Shown here: positions 1 through 7,440 of the stretch, in pieces
How positions within the stretch are numbered: position 1 is the stretch's first letter
Layout: each line of letters begins with the position of its first letter
Source of the DNA: Aliitabrizicola sp031408575
Lineage (GTDB): Bacteria > Pseudomonadota > Alphaproteobacteria > Rhodobacterales > Rhodobacteraceae
DNA length: 15,650 nt
Reading direction: 5' to 3'
Assembly (NCBI GenBank): GCA_031408575.1
Contig: JANNWS010000164.1
Location: 1 to 15,650 of the forward strand
The notes under the pieces: model-generated
What the model saw: the letters and a program-made list of their open reading frames with translations, nothing else
Told to the model about the DNA's origin: nothing
Databases searched by the model: none
Program-made: the position numbers and the translations under genes

Positions 1-400
1 CGGCCGCCAGTTGCGGATCGTTCTTTTCCTCGCCGGGGTGAAACCGCGTGTTTTCCAGCAGCACCACATCGCCCGGACCCATCGCGGCCACCGCCGTCTT
101 GGCTGGAGAGCCGACACAATCGGCGGCAAAAACCACCCGCCGCCCCGGCAACGCTGCCTGCAACGCGGGCAGAATATGGCGCAGGCTCATCTCGTCAACA
201 ACGGCACCCTTGGGCCGCCCGAAATGCGCAAGCAGCACCGGCTTGCCGCCTTTGGCCAGAATATCCTCAACCGTCGGCACGATCTTTTCGATCCGGGTGG
301 CATCTGTCACCCGCCCAGCCTCCATCGGCACGTTCACGTCCACCCTGACCAGCACGACTTTGCCCGTCAGATCCAGATCGTCGAGTGTCTTCCAGCCCAT
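1..400 (-). CDS. pgk: Phosphoglycerate kinase, N-terminal part (cut by window edge)
   Basis: Glycolytic enzyme that transfers phosphate between 1,3-bisphosphoglycerate and ADP in the cytoplasm. Reading the minus strand from the ATG at 400 gives about 133 residues opening MGWKTLDDLDLTGKVVLVRV. It then shows the family's DVNVP substrate loop (about residues 21-25), LAHFGRPKG (about 58-66, the usual SHLGRPKG) and LLENTRFHPGEE (about 114-125). These are the N-terminal 3-phosphoglycerate-binding elements in the right order. The C-terminal nucleotide domain lies outside the window. An AGAGGAG ribosome binding site lies 6-7 bases before the ATG. It diverges from the cyclophilin pair at 533. Eno, another glycolytic gene, lies 5 kb away on the same strand. 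The ID is firm from three family signatures; only the missing 3' end limits it. Confidence 0.95.
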   Translation of the reverse strand, partial: MGWKTLDDLDLTGKVVLVRVDVNVPMEAGRVTDATRIEKIVPTVEDILAKGGKPVLLAHFGRPKGAVVDEMSLRHILPALQAALPGRRVVFAADCVGSPAKTAVAAMGPGDVVLLENTRFHPGEEKNDPQLAA

Positions 401-425
401 TTTCGGCTCCTCTTGCGTTTTCCCT

Positions 426-454
426 GTTCGACCCCATCGCGCCCCTCACGTCAA
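426..454 (-). promoter_or_regulatory. Candidate pgk promoter
   Basis: On the minus strand TTGACG (449-454) is followed after 17 bases by TCGAAC (426-431), about 25 bases before the pgk start codon. The -35 matches the consensus at five of six positions. The -10 is poor, as is common in GC-rich alphaproteobacteria. This is inferred from spacing only. Confidence 0.3.
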
Positions 455-532
455 CCGATCAGGCCGCTTTGCCCTTCCACTTCGGTCCCACGGCCATTAA
501 GTTGCGCGCCACATAGTGTAGGAGCGCCGCAG

Positions 533-1028
<496 letters not shown>

Positions 1029-1036
<8 letters not shown>

Positions 1037-1640
1037 CAACCGCATCCTGACCGGCAGCCTGTTCGCGCTTGGCCTGGCCGCCCTTGGCGGATGGGCGATC
1101 TATGGCGCCTCCTCGCCCGCCATCGCCGCCGAAGACGGCCCCGGCCCAAATCTGGTGATCGAGGTGGCAGGCTCTGCCACCGGCACCATCGTGATCGACC
1201 TGATGCCGGAAGTGGCCCCCAAACATGTCGAACAGATCACCGCCCTTGCCTCCGAAGGGGCGTATGACGGCGTGGTCTTTCACCGCGTGATCGAGGGCTT
1301 CATGGCCCAGACCGGCGATGTGGCCAACGGCATTCAGGGGTCAGATATCTCGATGGCCGGCATGGGCGGCTCGGCCCGTCCCGACCTTCCGGCAGAATTC
1401 TCGTCTGTTCCGTTTGATCGCGGCATCGTCGGCATGGCCCGCTCGCAAGACCCGAACTCGGCCAACAGCCAGTTCTTCATCATGTTCGCGCCCGCGCCGA
1501 ACCTTGACGGCCAATATACCGTCGTGGGTCAGGTCGTCCGAGGGATGGAGGTGGTTGACGCCATCAGGAAAGGCGACAGCGCCAACAACGGCTCCGTCGC
1601 CCAACCGGACTACATGGCGAAAGTTACCGTTCAGCAGTGA
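1029..1640 (+). CDS. ppiA: Exported cyclophilin-type peptidyl-prolyl cis-trans isomerase
   Basis: Second prolyl isomerase, 203 residues, overlapping the first by 8 bases (ATG at 1029, upstream stop at 1034-1036). Residues 1-34 look like a secretion signal: a short polar start with R5, a hydrophobic stretch at about 9-26, and an Ala-rich end (PAIAA) before EDGPGP. It is therefore expected in the periplasm, or anchored there if the signal is not cut. The cyclophilin domain (about 40-203) carries VVFHRVIEGFMAQTGD (82-97) and NSANSQFFIMF (143-153). It shares long identical stretches with its upstream neighbour, which suggests tandem duplication followed by retargeting. A 15-bp hairpin just downstream probably ends the unit. 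The family is clear; periplasmic location is inferred from the signal. Confidence 0.9.
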
Positions 1641-1651
1641 CGTTGGCACAA

Positions 1652-1687
1652 CGGCACCCCGCCCGGTCAGATCCGGGCGGGGTGCCG
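1652..1687 (+). terminator. GC-rich terminator hairpin after the cyclophilin pair
   Basis: A perfect 15-bp inverted repeat, CGGCACCCCGCCCGG (1652-1666) with CCGGGCGGGGTGCCG (1673-1687), around a 6-base loop. It lies 11 bases past the stop codon at 1640 and between two convergent genes (the cyclophilin and tyrS). No U-run follows on either strand, so it may work with Rho, or as a 3' stabiliser or transcription roadblock serving both directions. Confidence 0.7.
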
Positions 1688-1796
1688 ACAACAAGTTTGA
1701 AAGCCCTGAGCGTCTCAAACGGCAAGAATTCCAGGGTTTCCGGCCGAGATCAGACGATTGAGCGCTGAAAGGCGAATGATCTCAAAGCCTTGCCCT

Positions 1797-3047
1797 TCAG
1801 CCCAAAACGACAAGCGCATGCCGCTTGCGCCCCGCGGTCAGCTTCACCGGCGCCGACAGATCGCCCGCCCCGATCATCGCCCCGGCATCCGTCACAACCT
1901 CGTCGTTCAGCCGCGCACCGCCCTCGGCGATCAGGCGCTTTGCGTCCTTGCCCGACTTCGACAGCCCCGCCCGCACGAACAGCGCGCCGACCGAAATGCC
2001 TTCGGCAACATCCCCCGCCGACAAGACCAACGTTGGCAGGTCGTCGCCCACACCGCCCTTCTCAAACACTTCGCGCGCCGTGGCCTCTGCCGCCTCTGCC
2101 GCCGCTGCCCCGTGCAGCAGGGTGGTCACCGCATTGGCCAGAACCACTTTCGCTCCATTGATATCAGCGCCCTGCAAAGCCCCCAGCCGCTCGCACTCCT
2201 CGACCGGCAGTTCGGTGTAAAGCTTCAGGAACCGACCGACGTCGGCATCCGTTGTATTGCGCCAGAACTGCCAGAATTCGTAGGCACTCAGCATCTCGGC
2301 ATTCAGCCAGATCGCACCGCCTGCCGATTTCCCCATCTTCTTGCCATCGCTCGTGGTCAGCAGATGCGTGGTCAGCCCGAACACCTCAACATTGCTCACC
2401 CGCCGGGTCAGATCGACACCGTTGACGATGTTACCCCACTGATCGGACCCGCCCATCTGCACCAAACAGCCATGGCGGCGGTTCAGTTCCAGAAAGTCAT
2501 AGGCCTGCAAAATCATGTAGTTGAACTCCAGAAAGCTCAACGACTGCTCGCGGTCCAGCCGCGATTTCACCGACTCGAAACTCAGCATCCGGTTGACGCT
2601 GAAATACCGTCCAATATCGCGCAGGAACCCCAGATAATTGAGCCCGTCCAGCCATTCGGCGTTGTTCACCATCACCGCATCGGTCGGACCGTCGCCAAAC
2701 GTGACATAGGGCGCAAAGGCCCGCTTGATCCCGGCGATGTTCGCCTCGATCTGCGTGTCGGTCAGAAGTGGGCGTTCCTCGGCCCGGAATGACGGATCGC
2801 CCACTTTCGTAGTGCCACCCCCCATCAGAACGATCGGCTTGCCGCCGGTCTTTTGCAACCATCTCAACATCATGATCTGGATCAGCGATCCAACATGCAG
2901 CGATGTCGCCGTCGCATCGAACCCGATGTAACCCGGCACAACACCCTTGGCAAAAGCCTCGTCCAGCGATTGATAGTCCGTGCAGTCGGCCAGAAAGCCA
3001 CGGCTCATCATCACCTGCATGAAGTCGGATTTCGGATGGTAGGTCAT
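1797..3047 (-). CDS. tyrS: Tyrosyl-tRNA synthetase
   Basis: Charges tRNA-Tyr with tyrosine in the cytoplasm. The 416-residue product is a class Ic synthetase. The HIGH motif appears as HVGS at 51-54 following YIGFDATATSL. The tRNA/tyrosine-binding stretch QMGGSDQWGNIVNGVDL is at 197-213. The KMSKS loop appears as KKMGKS at 236-241. The C-terminal part (about 350-412) looks like an S4 RNA-binding domain (KRLIAEGGARLNDEVV). Length is normal for the bacterial enzyme. The start at 3047 fits a GAGAGAG ribosome binding site; the in-frame reading upstream to 4034 is antisense to anmK and is rejected. The gene diverges from anmK across 63 bases. tyrS and anmK are also near neighbours in E. coli, so the linkage may be old. 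Identification is firm. Confidence 0.97.
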   Translation of the reverse strand: MTYHPKSDFMQVMMSRGFLADCTDYQSLDEAFAKGVVPGYIGFDATATSLHVGSLIQIMMLRWLQKTGGKPIVLMGGGTTKVGDPSFRAEERPLLTDTQIEANIAGIKRAFAPYVTFGDGPTDAVMVNNAEWLDGLNYLGFLRDIGRYFSVNRMLSFESVKSRLDREQSLSFLEFNYMILQAYDFLELNRRHGCLVQMGGSDQWGNIVNGVDLTRRVSNVEVFGLTTHLLTTSDGKKMGKSAGGAIWLNAEMLSAYEFWQFWRNTTDADVGRFLKLYTELPVEECERLGALQGADINGAKVVLANAVTTLLHGAAAAEAAEATAREVFEKGGVGDDLPTLVLSAGDVAEGISVGALFVRAGLSKSGKDAKRLIAEGGARLNDEVVTDAGAMIGAGDLSAPVKLTAGRKRHALVVLG

Positions 3048-3110
3048 CGCTCTCTCGTGCTTAAAAGGGGCAGGGCGGATATACCGGGGCGAACCCCCAA
3101 GGGGAAGGGC

Positions 3111-4211
3111 ATGTTGACAACAGGCGCAATCTGGGCACTCGGCGCGATGTCTGGCACCTCGCTTGACGGGGTTGATGCCGCCATGATCCTCACCGACGGC
3201 GAGCGCATCCTGGATTTCGGCGAAACCGCCTACCGCCCCTATGATGCCAGCGAGCGCAGCATCCTGCGCGCCGCCTTGGGTCTCTGGCCCGGTGATCCGG
3301 GGGTCGAGGCGGCGTCGGAAGTGATCGAAACTGCCCACGCCGAACTGATGTCGAATTTCTCGGGGGCTGCCATCGCGGGTTTCCACGGTCAGACCCTGGC
3401 GCATGATCCGGCGGGCCGGGGTACGCATCAAGCCGGGTCGGGAACAATTCTTGCCGAAGTGCTTGGCCTGCCCGTTGTCTGGGATTTTCGCAGTGCAGAT
3501 GTACATTTGGGCGGGCAGGGCGCACCGCTGGCGCCGTTCTTTCATTTCGCCTGCGCCAAATGGATCGGCGCAGAGCAACCGCTTGGATTTTTGAACATGG
3601 GCGGCGTCGGCAACCTGACGTGGGTTGATCCCCGGCACAAAGCGCCCGATCATCCGGGTGCCTGCCTTGCCTTCGATACCGGCCCTGCCAACGCACCGTT
3701 GAATGACCTGATGCAAGCCCGCCTTGGCCAGTCGCAGGATGCAAATGGCGCATGTGCTGCCAAAGGTGCGCCAGATCAGGCCATTCTGGCGCGATTTCTG
3801 GACCATCCCTATTTTTTCAGAATGCCACCAAAGTCTTTGGATAGAAATGATTTCAATGGCTTGCAGGCGGCTGTCGCGCATCTGTCCACCAACGATGCCG
3901 CAGCCACTCTCACTGCCGCCGCTGCCCTTGCCGTTGCGCGCGGCACCGAACATTTCCCCACGCCGGTGGCCCGTGTGCTGGTCACTGGCGGCGGCCGCCA
4001 CAACGCCACCCTGATGGAGATGCTGTCGCGACACCTGCCCGCCGAGGTGCAGCCGGTTGAATCCGCAAATCTGAACGGCGACATGCTGGAGGCGCAGGCC
4101 TTTGCGTTCCTTGCCGTCCGCGTCGCGCGCGGCCTGCCCACGTCCTGCCCGTCAACCACTGGGGTTGCCGGTCTGGTCGGGGGCGGCCAGATCAGCCGGC
4201 CGGGGGCGTAG
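3111..4211 (+). CDS. anmK: Anhydro-N-acetylmuramic acid kinase
   Basis: Peptidoglycan-recycling enzyme that opens and phosphorylates 1,6-anhydro-MurNAc with ATP to give MurNAc-6-phosphate in the cytoplasm. The 366-residue product has the family signatures in order: GAMSGTSLDGVDAAM near the start (11-25), GFHGQTLAHDP (90-100), DFRSADVHLGGQGAPLAPFFH (125-145), LNMGGVGNLTW (161-171), DTGPAN (189-194; D189 matches the catalytic base) and VTGGGRHNATLM (291-302). The start at 3111 is preceded by GGGGAAGGG, a good ribosome binding site, and the protein begins at the conserved ATP-binding loop. The downstream MurNAc-6-P etherase (MurQ) is not in the window. Its last 20 bases overlap the convergent rarD gene. 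The family call is firm. Confidence 0.95.
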   Translation: MLTTGAIWALGAMSGTSLDGVDAAMILTDGERILDFGETAYRPYDASERSILRAALGLWPGDPGVEAASEVIETAHAELMSNFSGAAIAGFHGQTLAHDPAGRGTHQAGSGTILAEVLGLPVVWDFRSADVHLGGQGAPLAPFFHFACAKWIGAEQPLGFLNMGGVGNLTWVDPRHKAPDHPGACLAFDTGPANAPLNDLMQARLGQSQDANGACAAKGAPDQAILARFLDHPYFFRMPPKSLDRNDFNGLQAAVAHLSTNDAAATLTAAAALAVARGTEHFPTPVARVLVTGGGRHNATLMEMLSRHLPAEVQPVESANLNGDMLEAQAFAFLAVRVARGLPTSCPSTTGVAGLVGGGQISRPGA

Positions 4212-5109
4212 CCGCCCGCGACTGACGCACCATCGAGACGGTATAAATCGCCAGCGCCGCCCAGATCATCGGAAAGGCGATCATCCGGGCCTGCCCGAAC
4301 GGCTCGTTGAACACGAACACCGCAGTCAGAAAGATCATTGTGGGCGAGATGTATTGCATCATGGCGATAGTCGACAGCCGCAGCAGTTTGGCCCCGTTGG
4401 CATAGATCATCAACGGCAATGCCGTGATCACACCGCAGCCCAGCAGCAGCCAGGTATCACCCGGCACCCCTACCGCAAAATGGCTCTGCCCACTGGCCCC
4501 CACCCACAGCACATAGCCGATGGCCGGACCAAGCAGCAGCAACACCTCCAGGAAAAATCCCTGATTTGGACCGATCGGCAGCGATTTCTTCAGATAGGCA
4601 TAGATGCCCCAGGTGACCGTCAGGCCCAGTGCCACGAACGGCACGCGCCCGGCATCTACCGTCAGGATCACGACCGCCACAGCTGCCAGCACTATCGCGG
4701 CCATCTGCGCCCCCGACAACCGCTCGCCCAGCAGCACCGCCCCCAGAAACACGCTGAACAGCGGGTTGATGTAATACCCCAACGCGGCGTCAAGCGCATG
4801 GCCCGACCCGATCGACCAGACGTAGATGCCCCAGTTCACCGAGATCAACGCCGCCGTCAGCGCGCCCATCGCCAGCATGCGCGGATTGCGCAGCGCCGCC
4901 CGGATGTCGGCGGTCCGCCCCTGAACCAACAGGATCACCCCGGCAATCGGAATCGACCAGATCACCCGGTGCGCGATCACCTCGGCGGGCGAAATATGGG
5001 CCATCGCCTTCATGTAAAGCGGCAGGAACCCCCACAGCAGATACGCCGTCAAGGCAAAGCCGAATCCCCGAAGGGTGTCTTCATTCTTGGCTGCCGGGGT
5101 CACTGTCAT
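4192..5109 (-). CDS. rarD: RarD-type EamA-family membrane transporter
   Basis: Integral inner-membrane protein of the drug/metabolite transporter superfamily, 305 residues with about ten hydrophobic segments. RarD-like landmarks are GFALTAYLLWGFLPLYMK (17-34), NWGIYVWSIG (92-101), LGYYINPLFSVFLGAVLLGE (110-129) and QYISPTMIFLTAVFVFNEPF (252-271). RarD was named for a chloramphenicol-sensitivity phenotype in E. coli-like bacteria; the substrate is not settled, so transport of a specific compound cannot be claimed. The ATG at 5109 has only a weak ribosome binding site (GGAC). The gene lies 187 bases downstream of eno on the same strand, with a terminator-like hairpin between, so it probably has its own promoter. 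It is convergent with, and overlaps, anmK. A 7-bp inverted repeat (CCGGGTG 5130-5136, CACCCGG 5150-5156) sits in its leader. Confidence 0.88.
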   Translation of the reverse strand: MTVTPAAKNEDTLRGFGFALTAYLLWGFLPLYMKAMAHISPAEVIAHRVIWSIPIAGVILLVQGRTADIRAALRNPRMLAMGALTAALISVNWGIYVWSIGSGHALDAALGYYINPLFSVFLGAVLLGERLSGAQMAAIVLAAVAVVILTVDAGRVPFVALGLTVTWGIYAYLKKSLPIGPNQGFFLEVLLLLGPAIGYVLWVGASGQSHFAVGVPGDTWLLLGCGVITALPLMIYANGAKLLRLSTIAMMQYISPTMIFLTAVFVFNEPFGQARMIAFPMIWAALAIYTVSMVRQSRAATPPAG

Positions 5110-5242
5110 GGTCAGTCCGTCACTGGGTGCCGGGTGGGCGTATCCCGTTCACCCGGCCAGCGCCATTCATTCTTATGGTAGTGGCGCGTCACGGTCCGGT
5201 TCAAGCAGCACCACACCCGACATGTCAAAGCCCAAGCACGCG

Positions 5243-5270
5243 CCGGCCCCCGCAGGCACGGGGGGGCCGG
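5243..5270 (-). terminator. Terminator hairpin downstream of enolase
   Basis: CCGGCCCCC (5243-5251) pairs with GGGGGCCGG (5262-5270), a 9-bp GC stem about 27 bases past the eno stop codon. On the minus strand it is followed by a short mixed T-containing stretch (TGCTTGGGCTTT) rather than a clean T-run. The rest of the 187-base eno-rarD gap shows no convincing gene. Confidence 0.55.
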
Positions 5271-5296
5271 TGCAACGCGGCCCCTCGCCTCATCCA

Positions 5297-6574
5297 TCAG
5301 GCCTTCAGGATCGAGCGACCTGCATATTCGGCCGTCTCGCCCAGCATTTCCTCGATCCTGATCAACTGGTTGTATTTTGCCAGCCGGTCAGACCGCGACA
5401 GCGACCCGGTCTTGATCTGGCCGCAGTTCGTGGCCACCGCCAGATCGGCAATCGTCGCGTCTTCCGTTTCGCCCGACCGGTGACTCATCACATTGGTAAA
5501 GCCCGCACGATGCGCCATATCGACGGCGGCCAGCGTTTCGGTCAGCGTGCCGATCTGGTTGACCTTGACCAGCATGGAATTGGCACAACCCTTGGCGATA
5601 CCTTCGGCAAGGCGCTTGGGGTTAGTGACAAACAGATCGTCACCCACCAGTTGCAACTTGCGGCCCAGCCGTTCGGTCAGCAGCTTCCAGCCGGCCCAGT
5701 CATCTTCGGAACAGCCGTCCTCGATGCTGATGATCGGATAGTCGGCGGCAAGGCGGGCGAGGAACTCGACATTCTCTTCGATACTCAGCGATTTGCCTTC
5801 GCCCTTCATCTCATACTTGCCGCCCTTGAAATATTCGGTCGCGGCACAGTCCAGCGCAAGATAGATGTCCTCACCGGGTCGATAGCCCGCCTTTTCGATG
5901 GATTTCAAAATGAAATCAAGCGCGTCTCTGGCAGAGCTCAGGTTAGGGGCAAAGCCGCCCTCGTCGCCGATCCCGGTATTGTGGCCCGCTGCCTGCAATT
6001 CCTTTTTCAGCGTGTGGAACACTTCCGACCCCATGCGAACGGCCTCGCGGATGTTTTCCGCAGCCACAGGCATGATCATGAATTCCTGTATGTCGATCGG
6101 GTTGTCGGCATGCTCGCCGCCGTTGATGATGTTCATCATCGGCACTGGCAGAATGCGCGCCGACGTGCCACCGACATAGCGATACAGCGGCTGATCGGTG
6201 AAATTTGCCGCGGCCTTCGCCACCGCCAGCGACACACCAAGGATTGCGTTGGCCCCCAGACGTCCCTTGTTATGGGTGCCGTCCATCTCGATCATCGTGC
6301 GGTCGATGCCGACCTGTTCGGTCGCATCGAACCCCACCAGTTCTTCGGCGATCTCGCCGTTCACGGCGGCGACCGCGTCCAGCACGCCCTTGCCCATGTA
6401 ACGCGACCTGTCGCCGTCGCGTTTCTCGACGGCCTCATGCGCCCCGGTGGACGCGCCAGATGGTACGGCGGCGCGGCCCATCGCACCACTTTCCAGATGC
6501 ACATCGACCTCGATGGTCGGGTTGCCCCGGCTGTCCAGTATTTCGCGGGCGTGAATGTCGATGATCGTACTCAT
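5297..6574 (-). CDS. eno: Enolase (phosphopyruvate hydratase)
   Basis: Converts 2-phosphoglycerate to phosphoenolpyruvate; cytoplasmic, Mg-dependent, and often an RNA-degradosome partner in proteobacteria. The 425-residue product is full length. Visible signatures include REILDSRGNPTIEVDV (10-25), PSGASTGAHEA (38-48, the mobile loop), NGGEHADN (151-158), GDEGGFAPNL (203-212, with the catalytic-site Glu), SIEDG (283-287) and GDDLF (311-315) carrying metal ligands. LVKVNQIGTLTET (335-347) holds the catalytic Lys, followed by SHRSGETED (364-372). The start at 6574 has CCGGAGG 9-10 bases upstream; the reading frame stays open further upstream but carries no family sequence there. Two alternative GC hairpins lie in the leader at 6601-6629. 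In many bacteria eno follows pyrG or sits near pgk; here a Fur-family gene is upstream on the same strand. Confidence 0.97.
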   Translation of the reverse strand: MSTIIDIHAREILDSRGNPTIEVDVHLESGAMGRAAVPSGASTGAHEAVEKRDGDRSRYMGKGVLDAVAAVNGEIAEELVGFDATEQVGIDRTMIEMDGTHNKGRLGANAILGVSLAVAKAAANFTDQPLYRYVGGTSARILPVPMMNIINGGEHADNPIDIQEFMIMPVAAENIREAVRMGSEVFHTLKKELQAAGHNTGIGDEGGFAPNLSSARDALDFILKSIEKAGYRPGEDIYLALDCAATEYFKGGKYEMKGEGKSLSIEENVEFLARLAADYPIISIEDGCSEDDWAGWKLLTERLGRKLQLVGDDLFVTNPKRLAEGIAKGCANSMLVKVNQIGTLTETLAAVDMAHRAGFTNVMSHRSGETEDATIADLAVATNCGQIKTGSLSRSDRLAKYNQLIRIEEMLGETAEYAGRSILKA

Positions 6575-6880
6575 GGCAGATGCCTCCGGTGGGGTGATCT
6601 GCGCGGTGTTTACCGCGCGTCCGGCGCGCTGGCTAGGCTTTGCACCTGGATGGAATGATCCGTCGACATATTCCTGCCGCCGCGTGGCTGTTTTCCCGTT
6701 TCGCCCGGCGCCACGGCATGTTGCTGCGTTCCCTTTGGCGATCCGTCGCATCGGAACCCGGCACAACCCGTCACGCTCAAGGCGATTTGCGCGGTGCGAC
6801 CGACAGCGCGCCGGATGTGCTTTCGGTACACAACACGCCCGACCGGTCGAACATGCAAGCTGTGGCTGGCGTGCAGGCGC
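6575..6880. other. 306-base gap between eno and the Fur-family gene
   Basis: No convincing gene on either strand: the readings that cross it lack a plausible ribosome binding site and show no family pattern. It holds the eno leader hairpins (6601-6629), a perfect 10-base palindrome CGACCGGTCG (6840-6849), a 9-base direct repeat GATCCGTCG (6657-6665 and 6740-6748) and a weak inverted repeat (6854-6875) just past the Fur-family stop that might act as a terminator. The eno promoter must lie here, but no clear -35/-10 pair stands out. Confidence 0.5.
6601..6629 (-). promoter_or_regulatory. Overlapping alternative hairpins in the eno leader
   Basis: GCGCGGT (6601-6607) pairs with ACCGCGC (6612-6618) around a 4-base loop. 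GCGCG (6615-6619) can instead pair with CGCGC (6625-6629). The two stems share bases 6615-6618 and so exclude each other. They lie 27-55 bases before the eno ATG. The pairing is seen in the sequence; any regulatory role is a guess. Confidence 0.35.
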
Positions 6881-7294
6881 TCAGCCCTTTTTCGAAGGAA
6901 CGCCGTAAAGCTCCAGCCGATGCCCGATCAGCTTGTATCCCAATCGCTCTGCGATCCTGACCTGAAGCGCCTCGATTTCGGGGTCGACGAACTCGATCAC
7001 TTCGCCCGAATTCATGTCGATCATGTGATCATGGTGGTCACGCTCGGCATCCTCGTACCTCGCGCGCCCGTCGCCAAATTCCAGTCGTTCAAGAATGCCC
7101 GATTCCTCGAACAACTTCACTGTGCGATAGACTGTGGCAATTGAAATCCGCGGATCGATGGCGCTGGACCGGTTGTAAAGCTCTTCGACATCCGGGTGAT
7201 CTTCGGCGGCCCCTATTACGCGGGCAACGACGCGCCGCTGATCCGTCATCCGAAGCCCCTTTGCCTCGCAGCGCGCGATGATGTTTTTGGTCAT
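6881..7294 (-). CDS. Fur/Mur-family metal-responsive transcriptional regulator
   Basis: DNA-binding repressor of the ferric-uptake-regulator family, 137 residues. The N-terminal winged helix includes GLRMTDQRRVVARVI (13-27) and SIATVYRTVKLFEESGIL (51-68), the recognition-helix region. The C-terminal dimer domain keeps the metal ligands at the same numbers as E. coli Fur: H33, E81, H88, H90, E101 for one site and H87, D89, E108, H125 for the other. The CxxC pair that binds structural zinc in E. coli Fur is absent; the only cysteine is C9. This pattern, and the ending FVDPEIEAL...LELYGVP, resembles alphaproteobacterial Fur proteins that in rhizobia act as the manganese-uptake regulator Mur. Irr is a less likely alternative. 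The ATG at 7294 is preceded by GGGGA. It diverges from the EamA gene at 7441. Confidence 0.92.
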   Translation of the reverse strand: MTKNIIARCEAKGLRMTDQRRVVARVIGAAEDHPDVEELYNRSSAIDPRISIATVYRTVKLFEESGILERLEFGDGRARYEDAERDHHDHMIDMNSGEVIEFVDPEIEALQVRIAERLGYKLIGHRLELYGVPSKKG

Positions 7295-7383
7295 GAGCGT
7301 CCCCGCGCGGAAAACCTGTCAATGTAGCTGGCTTTAGGACATTCGCCTATGCATCGCCAGCATATTTGTCCCGCGCCCGTGCC

Positions 7384-7412
7384 TTGACAGTCGTGCCGCG
7401 CACTCCGAGGGT
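7384..7412 (+). promoter_or_regulatory. Candidate promoter of the EamA transporter gene
   Basis: A perfect -35 consensus TTGACA (7384-7389) lies 51 bases before the ATG at 7441. At 17 bases spacing the -10 position (7407-7412) reads GAGGGT, a poor match, so the promoter may need an activator or the -35 may be chance. Confidence 0.3.
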
Positions 7413-7428
7413 TCCGAACGTTTGGAAC
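7411..7428 (+). promoter_or_regulatory. Operator-like 18-base near-palindrome before the EamA gene
   Basis: GTTCCGAACGTTTGGAAC is an inverted repeat in which 8 of 9 base pairs match: GTTCC/GGAAC arms around a central AACGTT. It sits directly after the candidate promoter and directly before the AAGGGG ribosome binding site, where a repressor would block transcription. It does not resemble a standard Fur or NrdR box. The palindrome is seen; the role and the regulator are inferred. Confidence 0.5.
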
Positions 7429-7440
7429 AAGGGGAAAACC

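Noticed and set aside
3048..4034. Long in-frame N-terminal extension of tyrS
   Set aside because: It would run antisense through anmK; the protein at 3047 begins as tyrosyl-tRNA synthetases do and has a ribosome binding site.
5112..5297. 61-codon minus-strand frame between eno and rarD
   Set aside because: It covers the eno terminator hairpin, has no good ribosome binding site and starts at the eno stop region; its composition looks non-coding.
6657..6748. GATCCGTCG repeat in the eno-Fur gap
   Set aside because: A single 9-base repeat 83 bases apart in GC-rich DNA is easily due to chance.
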